DNA from: Chamaelirium japonicum
Lineage: Eukaryota; Streptophyta; Magnoliopsida; Liliales; Melanthiaceae
Direction: 5' to 3'
DNA: 64,000 bases
Assembly: GCA_947650365.1 (NCBI GenBank)
Contig: OX393549.1
Location: 20,450,572 to 20,514,571 of the forward strand
Shown in pieces: positions 33,941 through 45,640 of this stretch. Position 1 is the stretch's first letter. Each line of letters opens with the position of its first letter. Under the pieces are notes generated by a model. It made no database searches. It saw only the letters and a list, made by a program, of their open reading frames with translations, and was not told where the DNA came from. The translations under genes were made by a program, and so were the position numbers.

Positions 33941-35171
33941 TTACCCATAAAAAATACCGTACAAGTTAACAAATACCACAGTGGGTCACGTGATGAAAAA
34001 ACCTGACACCCCAAAAATTGAGTTCCTTGCCTTATTTGAAGTTACCCATCGAGAAAAAAAAAACGAAGAGGAACGGAGAGGATCGGGCAGTCGATCAAAC
34101 CATCAAGCACCATATCGCCGCCATCTCGACAACGAGTGTTGGAGGTGATCCGGACGACTGGATTGACGCCGTATCGACAAAGAGAAAAGAGGAAAAGGGA
34201 TTACTCCTCCATTAAAAAAAAAAAAGATCAGTAATCGAATGTCGGCGATGCATATTGGTGCTTGGGGGTTGCAGGTCGGGGGCGGGGAGGGACCTAATCA
34301 CTGCAGGGACTTCCAGCGAGACCGGGAGGAGCAAAACGGTCAAGGGAGGCGCTGATCATGTCGGGAGATGCAAGTGGGGGTTGCCTTGGGCATTGCAGTC
34401 CAGGATCAGGACAGACCATCGCGAGTAGACTCTATCGTGAATTTAGTAGACGGGGTGGCGGGTTTTTAGGTGACGATCTTGGAATTTTTTTTGCTGTGTG
34501 GGGATTTCACATATACTGAGTGAGGCATCTCGGACGTTGATATAAGAATCGTTAGCCGTCCGATTATACTTTACACACACCCACGGCCCGTGCACTGCAC
34601 TCATCCTGGTTCTTTTTCTCGTGCATATTAGCAAACGGTCAAGATGCCTCAATCAGCATCTGCGCGAAATCCTACACACAATAAAAAATTTCCGTAATAA
34701 TAGGGAGCTTTCTTTTTAGGCTCAGGATTTTTCAAGACTTCCCATCACACGCATAAAAAAAAAAAAAATCTATCATAATAGGGAGCTTCCATTTCTGGCA
34801 CACAATTTTTCAAAACTTTCCATTTGCAGGCGCCGGCCGTTTAAATGTTTTCCTTTACATGGGGATTTCGCATGTGCTGAGCGAGGCATCTCGGCCATTG
34901 ATGAAAGATTCATTAATGTTTGATCTAACTTTACACACACCCACAACCCCTGCACGATCCTGTACCTATTTTACATACAGTCGGACTGTTTCTTGCCCAA
35001 TCACAGTTGATTTCTTAATTAGATCGGACGGATCAATATATCCATACATAGTGGCACATTTGTAAATCTATAACATGTATTATAGATTGGCTGGCTTAAC
35101 TCCACACGTGTCCCGACTCCCGGCTTGCGAGTAACTTCACATAATGAAATTATACCATATCATATCTTGTA
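33941..35171. other. Unassigned sequence with a ~370-bp imperfect tandem duplication
   Basis: The block ggggatttcacatatactgagtgaggcatctcgg (start 34500) recurs as ggggatttcgcatgtgctgagcgaggcatctcgg at 34861, with actttacacacacccac after each. The stretch between (tagggagctt...) is also repeated twice. No gene. Repeat words similar to cccgtgcactgcactc link it to the Helitrons next door. Confidence 0.5.
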
Positions 35172-35997
35172 CTAGTGCATGCCCGTGCCTGTCGGCACTG
35201 CAGCGGGCCGCCTTCGGCGGCAACACACCTGTCAACGATGCAACGGGCCGCCTTCGGCAGCAAAACACCCCCCGGGCATCACCACCCCCACCCCTCCCCC
35301 ACCGTCATATGCGACGACAACACACTTGACCGCCTTCAGCATGCCCATGCCGATTGACACGAAGCGGGAGCCTTCGGTGAGACGACAACACACTTGGCCA
35401 TCGGCACTGCAGCGGGCCGCATTCGGCGGCAATACACTTGTCGGGCCGTCTTCGACGGCAAGACACCCCCCAACTGACATGAAGCGGGCAACCACCGCCC
35501 CACCCCCCCAACCCCGAATCCAAATCTTCTACACCATTTATCTGTACCTCAAATCATAGCCGTCCGTTGCACCCATACCCGACCCGTGCATCGCACTCGG
35601 TCCGAATCGGCAGGTAAAGAAACAGATGTGATTGGCTCTCCAATGATCTACCCAACATCCGATCATAGTATGCGATGGGTTAAATAGACGCCTGTGATCA
35701 GGACACCCATGATGATGAGCTACATCGAAAGATAAAATTAAAAAAAATTAAAAATTAAATATTTAAACGGATCTTACTGGGTCTTAGCGAGTCTACCCTT
35801 TTTTTAAAAGGATAGTGCATGTGCCCGTTGGCACTGTAGCGAGCCGCCCTATTGGCACTGCAGCAGGCCGTCTTCGGTGGCAACACACTTGAATGTCTTT
35901 GGCAACAAAACACTTTCGACGACAACAACGGTATTCATAGCTAGGGACACCCATTTTCTCGCCCATGTCGATTGGCACGAAGCTAGCGCTTTCGTCT

Positions 35998-36136
35998 ATG
36001 GATGGCAACGGTGCGGTTTCGGTGAGATTTTGGGCAAAACCGAAACCGAAACCGCACCGCAACACCGAAACCGCACCGCACCGCAACGGTGTACCATATG
36101 TAAAACCAACCCAACACGACCCATTGCCACCCCTAC
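35998..36136. mobile_element. Internally deleted hAT-type remnant
   Basis: Left end TATGGATGGCAACGGTGCGG resembles the 18136 MITE; right end attgccacccctA at 36136 resembles the GGGTCGGGT group. The interior is aaccgcaccgc words. No matching target duplication was seen, so this may be a recombinant or deletion product inside the Helitron. Confidence 0.55.
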
Positions 36137-36142
36137 ACATAC

Positions 36143-36144
<2 letters not shown>

Positions 36145-36197
<53 letters not shown>
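36145..36197. repeat. (CT)n followed by (CA)n microsatellite
   Basis: About 17 CT units then about 9 CA units, within the Helitron at 35172-37112. ORFs reading through it are artefacts. Confidence 0.97.
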
Positions 36198-36261
36198 GTT
36201 ACATGTGCGAAAGCACCTCATCATTTCCATGTAATTTTTTTGGTACGTAATCCGGGGCAAT

Positions 36262-36352
36262 CTACAGATATGGCAAAAAGGTGGGGAGGAGGAACTTACT
36301 GCTAAGTCCACTGTTCTTTTTCCTCCTCCCCACCTTTTTGCCATATCTGTAG
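36262..36352. repeat. Perfect 33-bp inverted repeat with 25-26-nt loop
   Basis: Arms 36262-36294 and 36320-36352 are exact reverse complements (left arm begins ctacagatatggcaaaaagg). The RNA of either strand would fold to a long perfect hairpin. It lies inside a Helitron. No mismatches suggests a recent origin. Confidence 0.9.
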
Positions 36353-37112
36353 ACATCTCACCCAATCTCAAAGTCATACACGTACGAACTTACTCGCTAT
36401 TAACCGTCGACCCATCCTTACTAGCTCATTTGAGCTCTAGGTAGTGAACAAAAAATCCAACGCCATGCAAGTCCACATCTCATGCACATGACTCCATCCT
36501 TTCTCTCTATATCTTGAAACCTAATCACAGCTCTCAAAAACCCATCCCAAGCATTACAGCACACATCATAGTCATCCATGGCCGCATCAACCCATGCGAA
36601 GCCATGCAGGCATGCTCTTATCCAAGTCTCTCTCTTTTAAATCCCAACCGCCCAACCTGATAACAACTCCCCACTATCCTCTCTCTCATTTTTCCTTTAT
36701 TTCCATTTAATCAAAACCTGATCGCAGCCGTCCGTGTTATTCAAAACCATCTGATCGCACCCTCTCCTATCTCTCCTATTTTCTCTCTAATTGATTCTCT
36801 TTCCTTATTTTACCGTCCCTCTCTCCTCATCTAAATCCCGCAACACCCCTTGTGATCCTCTCTCTATCCCCATTAATCTCTTTACATAATCGTCCCTTAC
36901 ACCCAGCCATTAATACCTTATATTCATGTAATTAAATGCAATTAATATTATATATAGAGCATTTATTTAATTTCTGAATGAGCCATCAAGTACAGCTTCT
37001 ATTCCTTTATGTATGGATGGTTGTGATGATGCGTAGTTATTTTTTTTGTCTAGTCAGCTTTTGGTGCCATTTTATCTAGTCAGCACGAAAGCGCCGTGCC
37101 ATGTTATATAGA

Positions 37113-37424
37113 TGATTTTCTATGTCGCTTACACAAAGAAGCTAGGTTTTAGTAAAATGGTGAGATGCATTGTTCCTTATAAATTTGTAGAAGCACAGTA
37201 AATATTATTTTTTCATGAGTTTTTCTTTTACAATGCTCTTATTCCGATTGGCCTGAGCTTGGCCCGTAATCCGAGAAGAAAAAATGGCTTAATTTTGGGT
37301 TGAACATGATTGGGCTGAGTTCGGACTTGGCAGGGCCACCTAGAGTTCGAGTTGAGTTTTGGCAGACCTTGACCAACCCAGCCATGCCTACACCCAAGTC
37401 TCCATAACCTATCATGTGGGGCCA
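37113..37424. other. Spacer between two Helitrons
   Basis: About 310 bp, with no gene. 37240-37400 has gggttga/ccaaccca words like those of the hAT-type interiors. Confidence 0.4.
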
Positions 37425-38404
37425 CTAGTGCATGCCCGTGCCTGTCGGCACTGCAACGGGCCGCCTTCGGCGTCAGAACTCAGTCGGACCACCTTCGACG
37501 GCAACACACCTGTCGGCACTGCAGCAAGCCGCCTTCGACGGCAAGACACCACTCGGGCATCACCACCGATCCTACCACAAACGCACCAGACTCCCTCGCG
37601 GACCCAACCTGCCCATCTCAAGAACCTTTGCACATCACCCTCTATTTCTTTTCCCAATTCACCCAAACCGAATTAATCATCACAGCCGTCTATTATGCAT
37701 GCCAATTTTTGTCAACGCCACTTTGGTCTAAGGGTGTGGTCTTGACATCCATAATGGAGATGGTTCAACTCAACTACTCAAGCAATATTTTCTGTAAGGA
37801 ACCCTTGTTGAATTCCAAATACTATCAAATAGTGATTTGGGTGTTTGAAGTTTTCGGTCCTATTTTATACCACATCCACCTAAGTCAAGCAATAACTACT
37901 ATGAACAGACATATGGATGTACAGAAACCTCTTTTCTTCCGCTTGTTCCCCTGCTCCGTATCACTTGGCACCTCACATGAAGCATGGCCTGCAGATCGAA
38001 TGTTGTTGTACAATAGCATTAGTATCAGTACCTAGAAAGCAATTGTTTCAATCGATCATGACGTCACTTACCCTCGTTCGGCTGCAGGTTGGTGTTGATG
38101 GCGACCGCATGTAGGCACAACCTCCCCTTGGGTTGCTAGTCCTTCGCTTCCCCAGCCCGTGGCAAGTTAACCAACCACCAGCTTAGATTTCAGTCCATTA
38201 ATTTGTCTGATCCCACTAAAAACATCTTGTAACTTTGTATGATAAAAAAATTTGTTTTTATTTATCAAATAAAACATGTTATGAGTAAATATGATAGCAA
38301 TTAAAATATCATTCATCATAGACATTGCTGTACTTGAAGAATGAGCAAAGATGACATCATAAAGATTGGTAGAGAGAGAATTGAACCATAAAAAAAAGTC
38401 CACA

Positions 38405-38447
<43 letters not shown>

Positions 38448-38602
38448 ACCTGCGCCCGCAGGGGGGGGGGGGGGGTTGGGGACTGGGGGATCTCTGGTTG
38501 CAACATCAATTAAAAGCTACAACAAAAAAAATAAAATTCACAATTAGATAGAGAAAAAAAAGTCAGTGAGAGAGAGGGAGGGGGATGATGTAAACTAAAC
38601 CC

Positions 38603-38683
<81 letters not shown>

Positions 38684-38836
38684 ACCTTGGGGGGGGGGGG
38701 GGTGCTTGTCTTGGGGGATCTTTGGATGCAACATCAATTATAAACTACAACAAAAAAATAAAATTCACAGTTATATAGAGAAAAAAAAAGTCAGTGAGAG
38801 AGAGGGTGGAGAATGATGTAAAGTGAACCCAAAACC

Positions 38837-38868
<32 letters not shown>

Positions 38869-39004
38869 CCTGGGGTTGGGGGGGGTTAGCTTATGGTGGG
38901 ATATCTCAGCGGCAACCTCGATTGGAGAAGAGAGAACCATGGGAGTGCAATCGGTGAAGAAAGGTGCTGCAAGTCAGAGAGAGGGAGCCAAACTTGGGGA
39001 TGGG

Positions 39005-39086
<82 letters not shown>

Positions 39087-39449
39087 GGGGCGGGGGCGTG
39101 AAGGGCGGGATTCGGGAGAAGGGTTTCCCGATTTGGGGAGAGGGGAGGGGTGTGTGTGTGTGTGAGCTGGGCGTCTAGGAGAGGAGGCGTGAAGAGTGGG
39201 GATCGGAAAAAATGTTTCCCGATTTGGAGGGGGGGTGGGGTTTGGGGCGTTATAAGAGTTTAATGTTTAATTAAATTTTTTTTTTAGAGATGAGGTGGGG
39301 TGAGATGGGTTTTCCCGATTTGGAATTAGGGGGGGCGGGATTCTCTTTTTCTTTCTATGTTTTGGTCTAGTCAGCGTGATTTTTGTCTAGTCAGCTTTTT
39401 GTGCCATTTTGTCTAGTCAGCACGAAACCGCCGTGCCATGTTATATAGA
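37425..39449 (-). mobile_element. Helitron, 2.0 kb, minus orientation
   Basis: The 5' end on the minus strand is TCTATATAACATGGCACGGC at 39449, preceded by A. The 3' end has the hairpin GTGCCGACAGGCAC (complement at 37438-37451) and CTAG at 37428-37425, followed by T. Same family as 35172-37112; the 5' ends share a gtgctgactagacaaaatgg block. The interior has GA-rich tandem blocks and no Rep/helicase ORF. Confidence 0.87.
38402..39083. repeat. Tandem blocks with (GA)n and poly-G inside the Helitron
   Basis: About three imperfect ~230-bp units. Each has a (GA)n tract (38409, 38610, 38842, 39011), then tgaacct or acctgg, a G run, a ggatctctggttgcaac-like block, and tcagtgagagagaggg. (GA)n lengths differ widely between units (roughly 27 to 72 bp), which indicates slippage. 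Confidence 0.85.
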
Positions 39450-39879
39450 TAGTGGTTTTTCTTTCGGGGACCCACCTGATCCTATTTATGTCGATCGGGT
39501 TGGTTTAGGGTTGATCCCGACGAGTTAGGTTAGGGTTTGCTGACCACCATCAGATGTTGCGTCCCGACTCCCGGCTCCTGAGTGAGACTCAATATCGACA
39601 AAGATGCACAAGACTGCACAAGAAGAAAATGTGTACTTGTCTCAAGTAACATGATTTATGGTCCTTTTTATCAAATAAGAACGTATTGTTTTATTCGGTC
39701 TTTGAACTATTCAATGTCTTTTTTTAAAACAAATAGGAAGAAGAAACCCCCTCGATGTCTCACCGAGGGAGGGCTAAGGCAGCTCCCTACCAATTATAAG
39801 TTGGATGCAATCGGAAATCAATCCCATGTCTCCGATACCTACCTCTCGAGACTTTGCCAACTCACCTAACTAGCACGTA
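39450..39879. other. Unassigned sequence
   Basis: No gene or clear repeat. The part from 39580 contains a 95-codon ORF without recognisable domain; it may be upstream LINE sequence. Confidence 0.35.
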
Positions 39880-40640
39880 CTGTGGATCACTCTGGGGCTG
39901 CTACAGGGCACTCTGGAGGTATTTTTATCCTTTGGAAAGTTTGGGCTAGGGCTGGCAATTTTGGACCTGACAAGGCAGACCCGACCCGACACGAAGTTAG
40001 TGGGTCTGGGTCTGGGTAAAACGGGTTCGAGTCGTAAACGGGTCGACACGATAGACCCGTTTAATAAACGGGTCGGGTCCGAGTTTAGGGTTTGGACACG
40101 GTAGACCAGGTAAGACCCGTTTAAAATTCAACAGGTCGTGTCGGGTCGGGTCTACCTGCAATCTGATACTGTATTATATAGTACTAGCGGGTCTATCGGG
40201 TCAAGTTTGGTCGAGTCGGATTAGGTCGGATCGGGCCAACTGAATAGACCCATGTGGTAAACGGGTCTTATCGGATCTACCCATTTATAAACGGGTCGGG
40301 TATGGGTTTAGGATCTAGACACGATTCGTTAAACGGGTCGGGTCTGGGTCTAGGGGTTTTGGACACGACCCCGAAACTAGACACGACACGGCCGTTGACA
40401 CCCCTAGTTTGGGCCAATGATTTTTTATCCTGAGGACAAAATTGGTGGCAGTGGATTTAATCTAAATAGGGTTAGTGAATTCAAAGATTTTGTTTGTCTT
40501 AATAGACATTGATATGGGTTTTCGAGGATATAAGTTTATTGGTGTACTAATCAACCGGGTGATTCTCATATGTTTGAGGTGCACCTCACCAATTTGTATT
40601 CAACTAATGAAGGTATATATGTCCTTTGGCTGCAGTGCTA
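39880..40640 (+). mobile_element. LINE endonuclease fragment, split by a hAT element
   Basis: Before the insertion the frame reads HSGGIFILWK, matching the SGG-I--LW block of L1 endonucleases. After it, DKIGGSGFNLNRVSEFKDF and, after a frame change, MGFRGYKF correspond to the D-N motif region and the following G-x-x-F/YTW block. Frames are shifted and stops are present. The insertion at 39947-40406 lies between. The same LINE type as at 14722 is likely but the pieces do not overlap. Confidence 0.72.
39947..40406. mobile_element. hAT-type non-autonomous element, 460 bp
   Basis: Starts TAGGGCTGGCAA and ends TTGACACCCCTA. The target duplication gtttgggc is perfect on both sides (39939-39946, 40407-40414). 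The interior is gggtcgggtc / gacccgtttaata in the same order as 16552-17026 and the nested segments of the MULE-like pair. Confidence 0.9.
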
Positions 40641-40689
40641 ACAACTCTTCATCCTCTAGCAGAGATCCCAAGCTCTGCTGGATCAACTC

Positions 40690-40870
40690 CAAGTGATGCG
40701 GGATGATCCGTGGGTCCCACAAGATGGAGTTTTTTGTAGTGAGCATTGTCAACGGAGTCATGGGACCGATGGGGTCCCACGACAGACGAGGTTGCAGGCG
40801 GCGTGACAGCGAGTATAGCTCGCGGGTTGCAAGTCGCACGAACAGCGAGCACGGACAGTGCCAGGACCGG
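40690..40870 (-). repeat. LTR-like repeat, copy related to 42112-42252
   Basis: Shares gggtcccacaagat, gtagtgagcattgtcaacgg/gcagtgagcgttgtcgacgg, agtcatggg and ggttgcaagtcgca with 42112-42252. Two direct copies about 1.4 kb apart flank a hAT element and AT-rich DNA, which would fit a small or decayed LTR retroelement on the minus strand. Confidence 0.5.
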
Positions 40871-40939
40871 GTGTGGGATGCAAACATATAGAGCAGAGCG
40901 ATTGGTAGTGGCCGGCGGTTGATGTGTATGAAGATGATG

Positions 40940-41418
40940 TAGGGGTGGCAATGGGTCGGGTTGAGACATATGCATAATGGCAAAACACCAAATCCGAACC
41001 CGATCCGTTTAATAAACGGGTCAAAAACTTAAATCCAAACCTTACCAGCCTAATAAACGGGTTGACCCGACCCGACCCGTTTACTAAACAGGACGGGTCG
41101 TGTCGGTTCGGGCTGGCTCGGGTTGGGTCAACAGAACCCATGTAAACCTGTCGGGTTGGGTCAAGACAAGTCGGATTGGGCCGGGTTTGATCGGGTTGGC
41201 TCGAGTTGCTTCGGGTTGGCTCGGGTCGGGTTGACACGACACATTTGTTAAACGGGTCAAGTCGGGTCAATTGGGTTATAAGTACAAACCCGAACCCGAC
41301 CCATTAAATAAATGGGTCAATCGGGTCGACCCGTTTATGACCCGAACCCGTTTAGGCCAAGCCCAAACTGCTAACTTCGGGTCGGGTTGGCGGGTCGGGT
41401 CAAGAATTGCCACCCCTA
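40940..41418. mobile_element. hAT-type non-autonomous element, 479 bp
   Basis: Ends TAGGGGTGGCAATGGGTCGG and TTGCCACCCCTA. The target duplication agatgatg is perfect (40932-40939, 41419-41426). The interior has gggtcgggttggg and its complement on the two sides of the centre. Confidence 0.93.
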
Positions 41419-41426
41419 AGATGATG

Positions 41427-42111
41427 CCAGGATGTTGATGTCGATCATGAAAACGAACGGTAACAAAGATTCTAACTCGAAGCCCGAGGTCTTTCACCTC
41501 AGAGTAATGGAGATTTTGACTGATGCCCGAGGTCTCTTACCTCACGGTAAGGAAGATTCGGACAGACGCAGTGGGTCTCTCTCCCTCTCGATTCCCTCAT
41601 AGAAAAACGGCTTCATGCTTACAATAGGAGGCATATGACCTTTAAATAAAGAAAAAAAAGACAAAGATTCCATTAAATGATAATGCCTACCTTATTTTAA
41701 GAATAGGTTTGATTCTACAAATCTTACCCAAAAAAATCATTTTTAAAATATCCTAATTAATAATTCTAAAAGTATAGTATTTTTGTATTAAAACAATAAT
41801 TTAAGAATAAAAATAATATTTTATTTTAAAATCAATATTTTATTTTGAAATGATGATTTTATTATTTATTATTTTTGAAATTATTAGCTTTTTTATTAAT
41901 GACGACCTTAAGATCCTTGTTTTTGAGATATGATTCTTACAATTTGCTTCCGCCATGAGAAAATCGTACTCGAGTTTCACTCGAAGAATATTGTGAAGAA
42001 TACAACGATGGAGACGGCGAGTCAATGATGGAGAAGGCGAGTTGACGATGGCCGGCTATCTCTTGATGAAATAGAACCCATCAAGATATAACTCTGATAC
42101 CAAAATTGATG
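41427..42111. other. AT-rich interior; possible minus-strand primer-binding site
   Basis: The complement of 42092-42102 is TGGTATCAGAG, the usual initiator-Met tRNA binding site. It lies just inside the LTR-like repeat that starts at 42112. 41640-41920 is very AT-rich. Two cccgaggtctttcacctca/cccgaggtctcttacctca copies occur near 41490 and 41526. No pol motifs. Confidence 0.45.
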
Positions 42112-42252
42112 TTGGACGATCTGGGGGTCCCACAAGATTGAGTCTTTTGCAGTGAGCGTTGTCGACGGAGTCATGGGGCTGATATGGTCTAGGGACATCG
42201 AGGTTGCGGGTGATGCAACAATGAGCACAGGCCGGAGGTTGCAAGTCGCATG
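42112..42252 (-). repeat. LTR-like repeat next to a putative PBS
   Basis: On the minus strand it ends ...CGTCCAACA, then a short spacer, then TGGTATCAGAG. That is the order LTR end, PBS. Partner copy at 40690-40870. The other end is cut by the X-family repeat starting at 42253. Confidence 0.5.
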
Positions 42253-42841
42253 TGTTGGAAAAATCATATAATAGAGGCCCGTAACAGAAGCGATTTAACT
42301 GTCAGAGGACCGTAGGTGGTGTGCGTTCTATTATTTAATTTTCATAGAAACTATTCTACATGTACGTGCACGTGCTAGCACGTGAATCAAACACCCAAAC
42401 GGCAATCTAGCGATGCAAATATCTAGCATACATGCAATTCGAATCTATGCTAGATCTAGGTATTAGAGATAGTTATACCTTCGTGCGGGATCATTTAACC
42501 GTGGAGAATTGTTTTCGTTGTCGGTGGAGATAGAAGAACACTCATGAAAAAAAATGAAGGCATCGAGAGGATGAAGCATTCTTTATTCATCCGATCTCAC
42601 ACGATGCACGAAACATCGTCGAAGGATGTCTGAATGCCTCCTTGCAACAACCCTTCTCCATCTACGATTCACTGCGCGAGGAAGACAAAGCCGCGTCCAA
42701 GCCCAACACCACACGCAAGGAGAGGAGAGAGGAGTAGAGAGAGGGGCAGCTAGGGGGGTGTAACAGAGGCCAGTCCCCCTCCTCTTTCACCTATTTATAG
42801 GGGTCGGCCACATGCACCTTGTGTGTGCATATAGTGACCGG

Positions 42842-42905
<64 letters not shown>

Positions 42906-43395
42906 TAGGGTGGACGACCACATGGCTTGCGTGTGCAAGCTGTGGCTGGCCTCCCCTTGCTAAAGTCAGTCCCCCTCTTAATCCCTTGCAACTCCTAGAA
43001 GCTAGGGGCGTCCATATGGCTTCACACATCCCTAGGGCCACCCTAGGGCATGCGAGGTATTTTTGGTTTTTCAAAATGCCCCCCATGCATCTAGTTGGCC
43101 ACCCCCTATGTGTGGGGTCCATATAGTCGGCCATCTCTTAGTGCGAGAGAATCCTAACCACACTAGGAAACCCTAGCGCATAGTGTACGTACATTGGGTG
43201 TTACTAGTAATTTTACTATTTATCGGGGTGCTCTCAATAATCAAATGAGGTGCCTCTAGTAAAGTTAACTCGAAACATGTCTCGTTGCATTGCACCTATG
43301 TACTGAAACCCACACAAGTAAGGGGATTATTGCGTCTCTCTGTACTACTCCGGGGTAGCCCCCTAGTGCACACACACACCCCTACGCAACTACAA
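42253..43395 (+). repeat. X-family LTR-like repeat, 3'-truncated copy
   Basis: Begins TGTTGGAAAAATCATATAAT and follows the order of 12415-13400: aaactattctacatgtacg, gcaatctagcgatgcaaata, tccgatctcacacgatgcac, then tttatcggggtgct and cacacaccccta. It stops where the gypsy remnant begins. Holds a (CT)n tract at 42843-42900. Confidence 0.65.
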
Positions 43396-43499
43396 TGCTT
43401 TCAACTTTTTGAATGCTTCTTTGCATTGCTCATCCTACTTGCAAATTGCCGCCATTCGGAGTAGTTAGAATAGCGGTTGACATCTGTCTGATTGCCGGG

Positions 43500-45640
43500 A
43501 GACGAACCAATTAAGAGTGATAGTTCGTCCGGTCAGTATTTGTACTTCTTTTTCTACTTCGTGGTGATGGCATTTCGATGAGGGTGCGCATTTGATCCAG
43601 ATTCACCTCAATTCCTCTTTGAGTAACGATATACCCAAGAAACTTGTTGGAGGTATCTCCGAATGCACATTTCAAGGGATTTAACTTCATACAAAATTGA
43701 TTCAAGGTCTTGAAGGTATAGGCGTGATCTTCAAGATGTCTTATGCTTTCCTTGCTCTTGACTAAGAGGTCATCTACATGTACTTCAACATTTCTTCCTA
43801 TCTGATTTTTAAACATAGTTGTGATTAGCCTTTGATAATTTGCCTCGGTATTTTTTAGACCAAAGGGCATAACGTTGTAGCAGAATAAACCTTATCCTTG
43901 CACCACGAATGCGGTCTTCTCTTGATTTTCGAAAAGGATTTGATTGTAGTCAGAATAGTCGTCCATGAATGATAGAGTTCCATGTCCAGCCATCAAATCG
44001 ACTAATTGACTGATACGTGGAAGTGGCCTGGGAAGCGATCTTTTGGACAGGCTGAGTTGAGTTAAGAGAAATCAACATAAACCCGTATTTTGTCGTTCTT
44101 CTTTGGGGCAGCCACTATATTGGCAATCCAATCGGGATAAGAGACAAGCTTATAAAGCCAGCTAGTAGAAGTTTATTAAGTTCTTCATTGACACCTTCTG
44201 CCTTCATTGAAGAAATATGTCGAGGCTTCTAATGAACTAATAGGGCTCCTTCTTTGAGGCTAAGGTGATGACAAGCCACAATTGGATCGATGCCCAGGAG
44301 CTCTTCATGACTCCGGGCGAAGACGCTTTGGTTCTCTCTTAAAAATTTAACCATCTCTGATAAGCCTTCCTACGATAGATTCATCTTGATAGATGTAAAT
44401 TTAGGACTTGTGGTATCGCCTAAATTGATTTTCCTCTGGGGCTTGTGGGGGATGATCTCCGTGCCGACCCGAAGACTCCGCCCAACCAGTAAATCGAGTC
44501 GAGGTCGAAGGTCTGATCGAACACCTGTCTTAGTTTGTTGGTTTGAATGTTGATGTCTTCGAGTTGAACTTCTGAATAGGCGAAAGACTGTTGACACGAG
44601 GTGTGATCTCGGAGTTCAACCGAAGCCTACGTCTCCGTGCTATAAGGAGCAACCTGAATTCACTAACACTTGAACTGAAGTAACCTCGACAGACCGAGTG
44701 TCACTGTTTTTTCTTCTAAAAGGAGATTGAAAGGTTCGAAGGTCAGAGCTCTGGATTTTTCGGAAGTCTGATTCAGAAATCAGATATTCCCCTTATTACA
44801 CTCATAGGGCCTACTATTTATAGAGATTCTGAGAAGAAACCGGGGTATGAGGTAGTTTATACAGCTGTCGTCGGGATCCAAACGGGGGCTGGTGGGTCCC
44901 ACTGTCATTTCTGTGGACCCCCTAGGCAGGGCTGGTGGGTCCCATTGTCATCTCTGTGGACCCCCCAGGCAAGGCTGGTACCCACCTATTGTCATCTCTA
45001 TGGACCCCCCAGGCAGGGCTAGTGGGTCCCGTTGTTTGGGCGTTGTCCAAATTTTGCATCCACAGGGCTCTGAAGAGGGAGGTTTGTTAGCCATTATTTT
45101 TGCGTCTTCAGCTTCAGTATGGGTAGTTTCTCTTTCCCTTTGATCAGTGACATTGACTAAGGTAAATGCTGCCTCGACTACCTCTTTCAAGGTTGAGGGA
45201 TTCAATTTTCAAGCTAGAGATTCCCCATGGAGTCCAGAATTTGATAATATGATGGTACGATGATGCTACGACTTTAATTTGTCGAATCCAAGGTTGTCCA
45301 AGGATGATGCTCACATTCAAGGAAGCGCCAACGACGATAAAGCAAACTCCAGATGTGGATAGTCCCGTTCTAACTGGGAGGGTTATTCATCGTAATTGAG
45401 AACTGTCTCCCTCGTCACCCTAGTCAGGTAGATACTCGAAGGGAAAGGGAGGAGGTCTTCAAGAAAGGGCTTCAAAATGTCAAAGGTTAGGAGGTAGAGA
45501 AGATTCACCGTGCTGCCTTCATCAACCACGACCCGGCGTACGATAAGGTTCTCTACCTGGAATGTTATCACAAGTGGAGTGTGATAAAGTGGCCTATCTG
45601 ATGAGGTTGTGGGCGCCAAATTGTGGATGCGGTTTTTTGG
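43500..45640 (-). mobile_element. Broken Ty3/gypsy element (protease and RT pieces), split by a solo LTR
   Basis: On the minus strand the order is protease then RT. 45619-45383 has VVDEGSTVNLLYL, a drifted form of the protease D-T/S-G motif, and 45380-45200 continues with LGQPWI and YHHI-KF blocks. After the solo LTR (44444-45064) come RT pieces: MPFGLKNTEANYQRL, VHVDDLLVKS (the catalytic Y/V-x-DD block, with VHVDD here) and PLKCAFG...KFLGYIVTQRGI at 43870-43530. The RT upstream of 43870 is full of stops. No integrase or flanking LTRs were found. Confidence 0.85.
44444..45064 (-). mobile_element. Solo LTR, 621 bp, with 5-bp target duplication
   Basis: Starts TGTGGGGGATGATCTCC and ends GCATCCACA, flanked by gggct on both sides (44439-44443 and 45065-45069). 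TG...CA ends with a 5-bp duplication and no internal domain define a solo LTR. A 43-bp tandem repeat with ggtgggtccc...gtcatctctgtggaccccc occurs about 3.5 times at 44888-45030. Related fragment at 15639. Confidence 0.88.

Larger units (their letters stand above)
35172..37112 (-). mobile_element. Helitron, 1.94 kb, minus orientation
   Basis: On the minus strand the 5' end is TCTATATAACATGGCACGGC at 37112, preceded by A. The 3' end is the hairpin GTGCCGACAGGCAC, then GGGCATGCA and CTAG at 35175-35172, followed by T. The same two ends occur at 37425-39449, so it is one family. The 3' subterminal part repeats a cggcaacacac / gcgggccgccttcggcgg unit. It carries a (CT)n tract, a hAT remnant and a long perfect hairpin. 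No Rep/helicase coding: non-autonomous. Confidence 0.85.
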
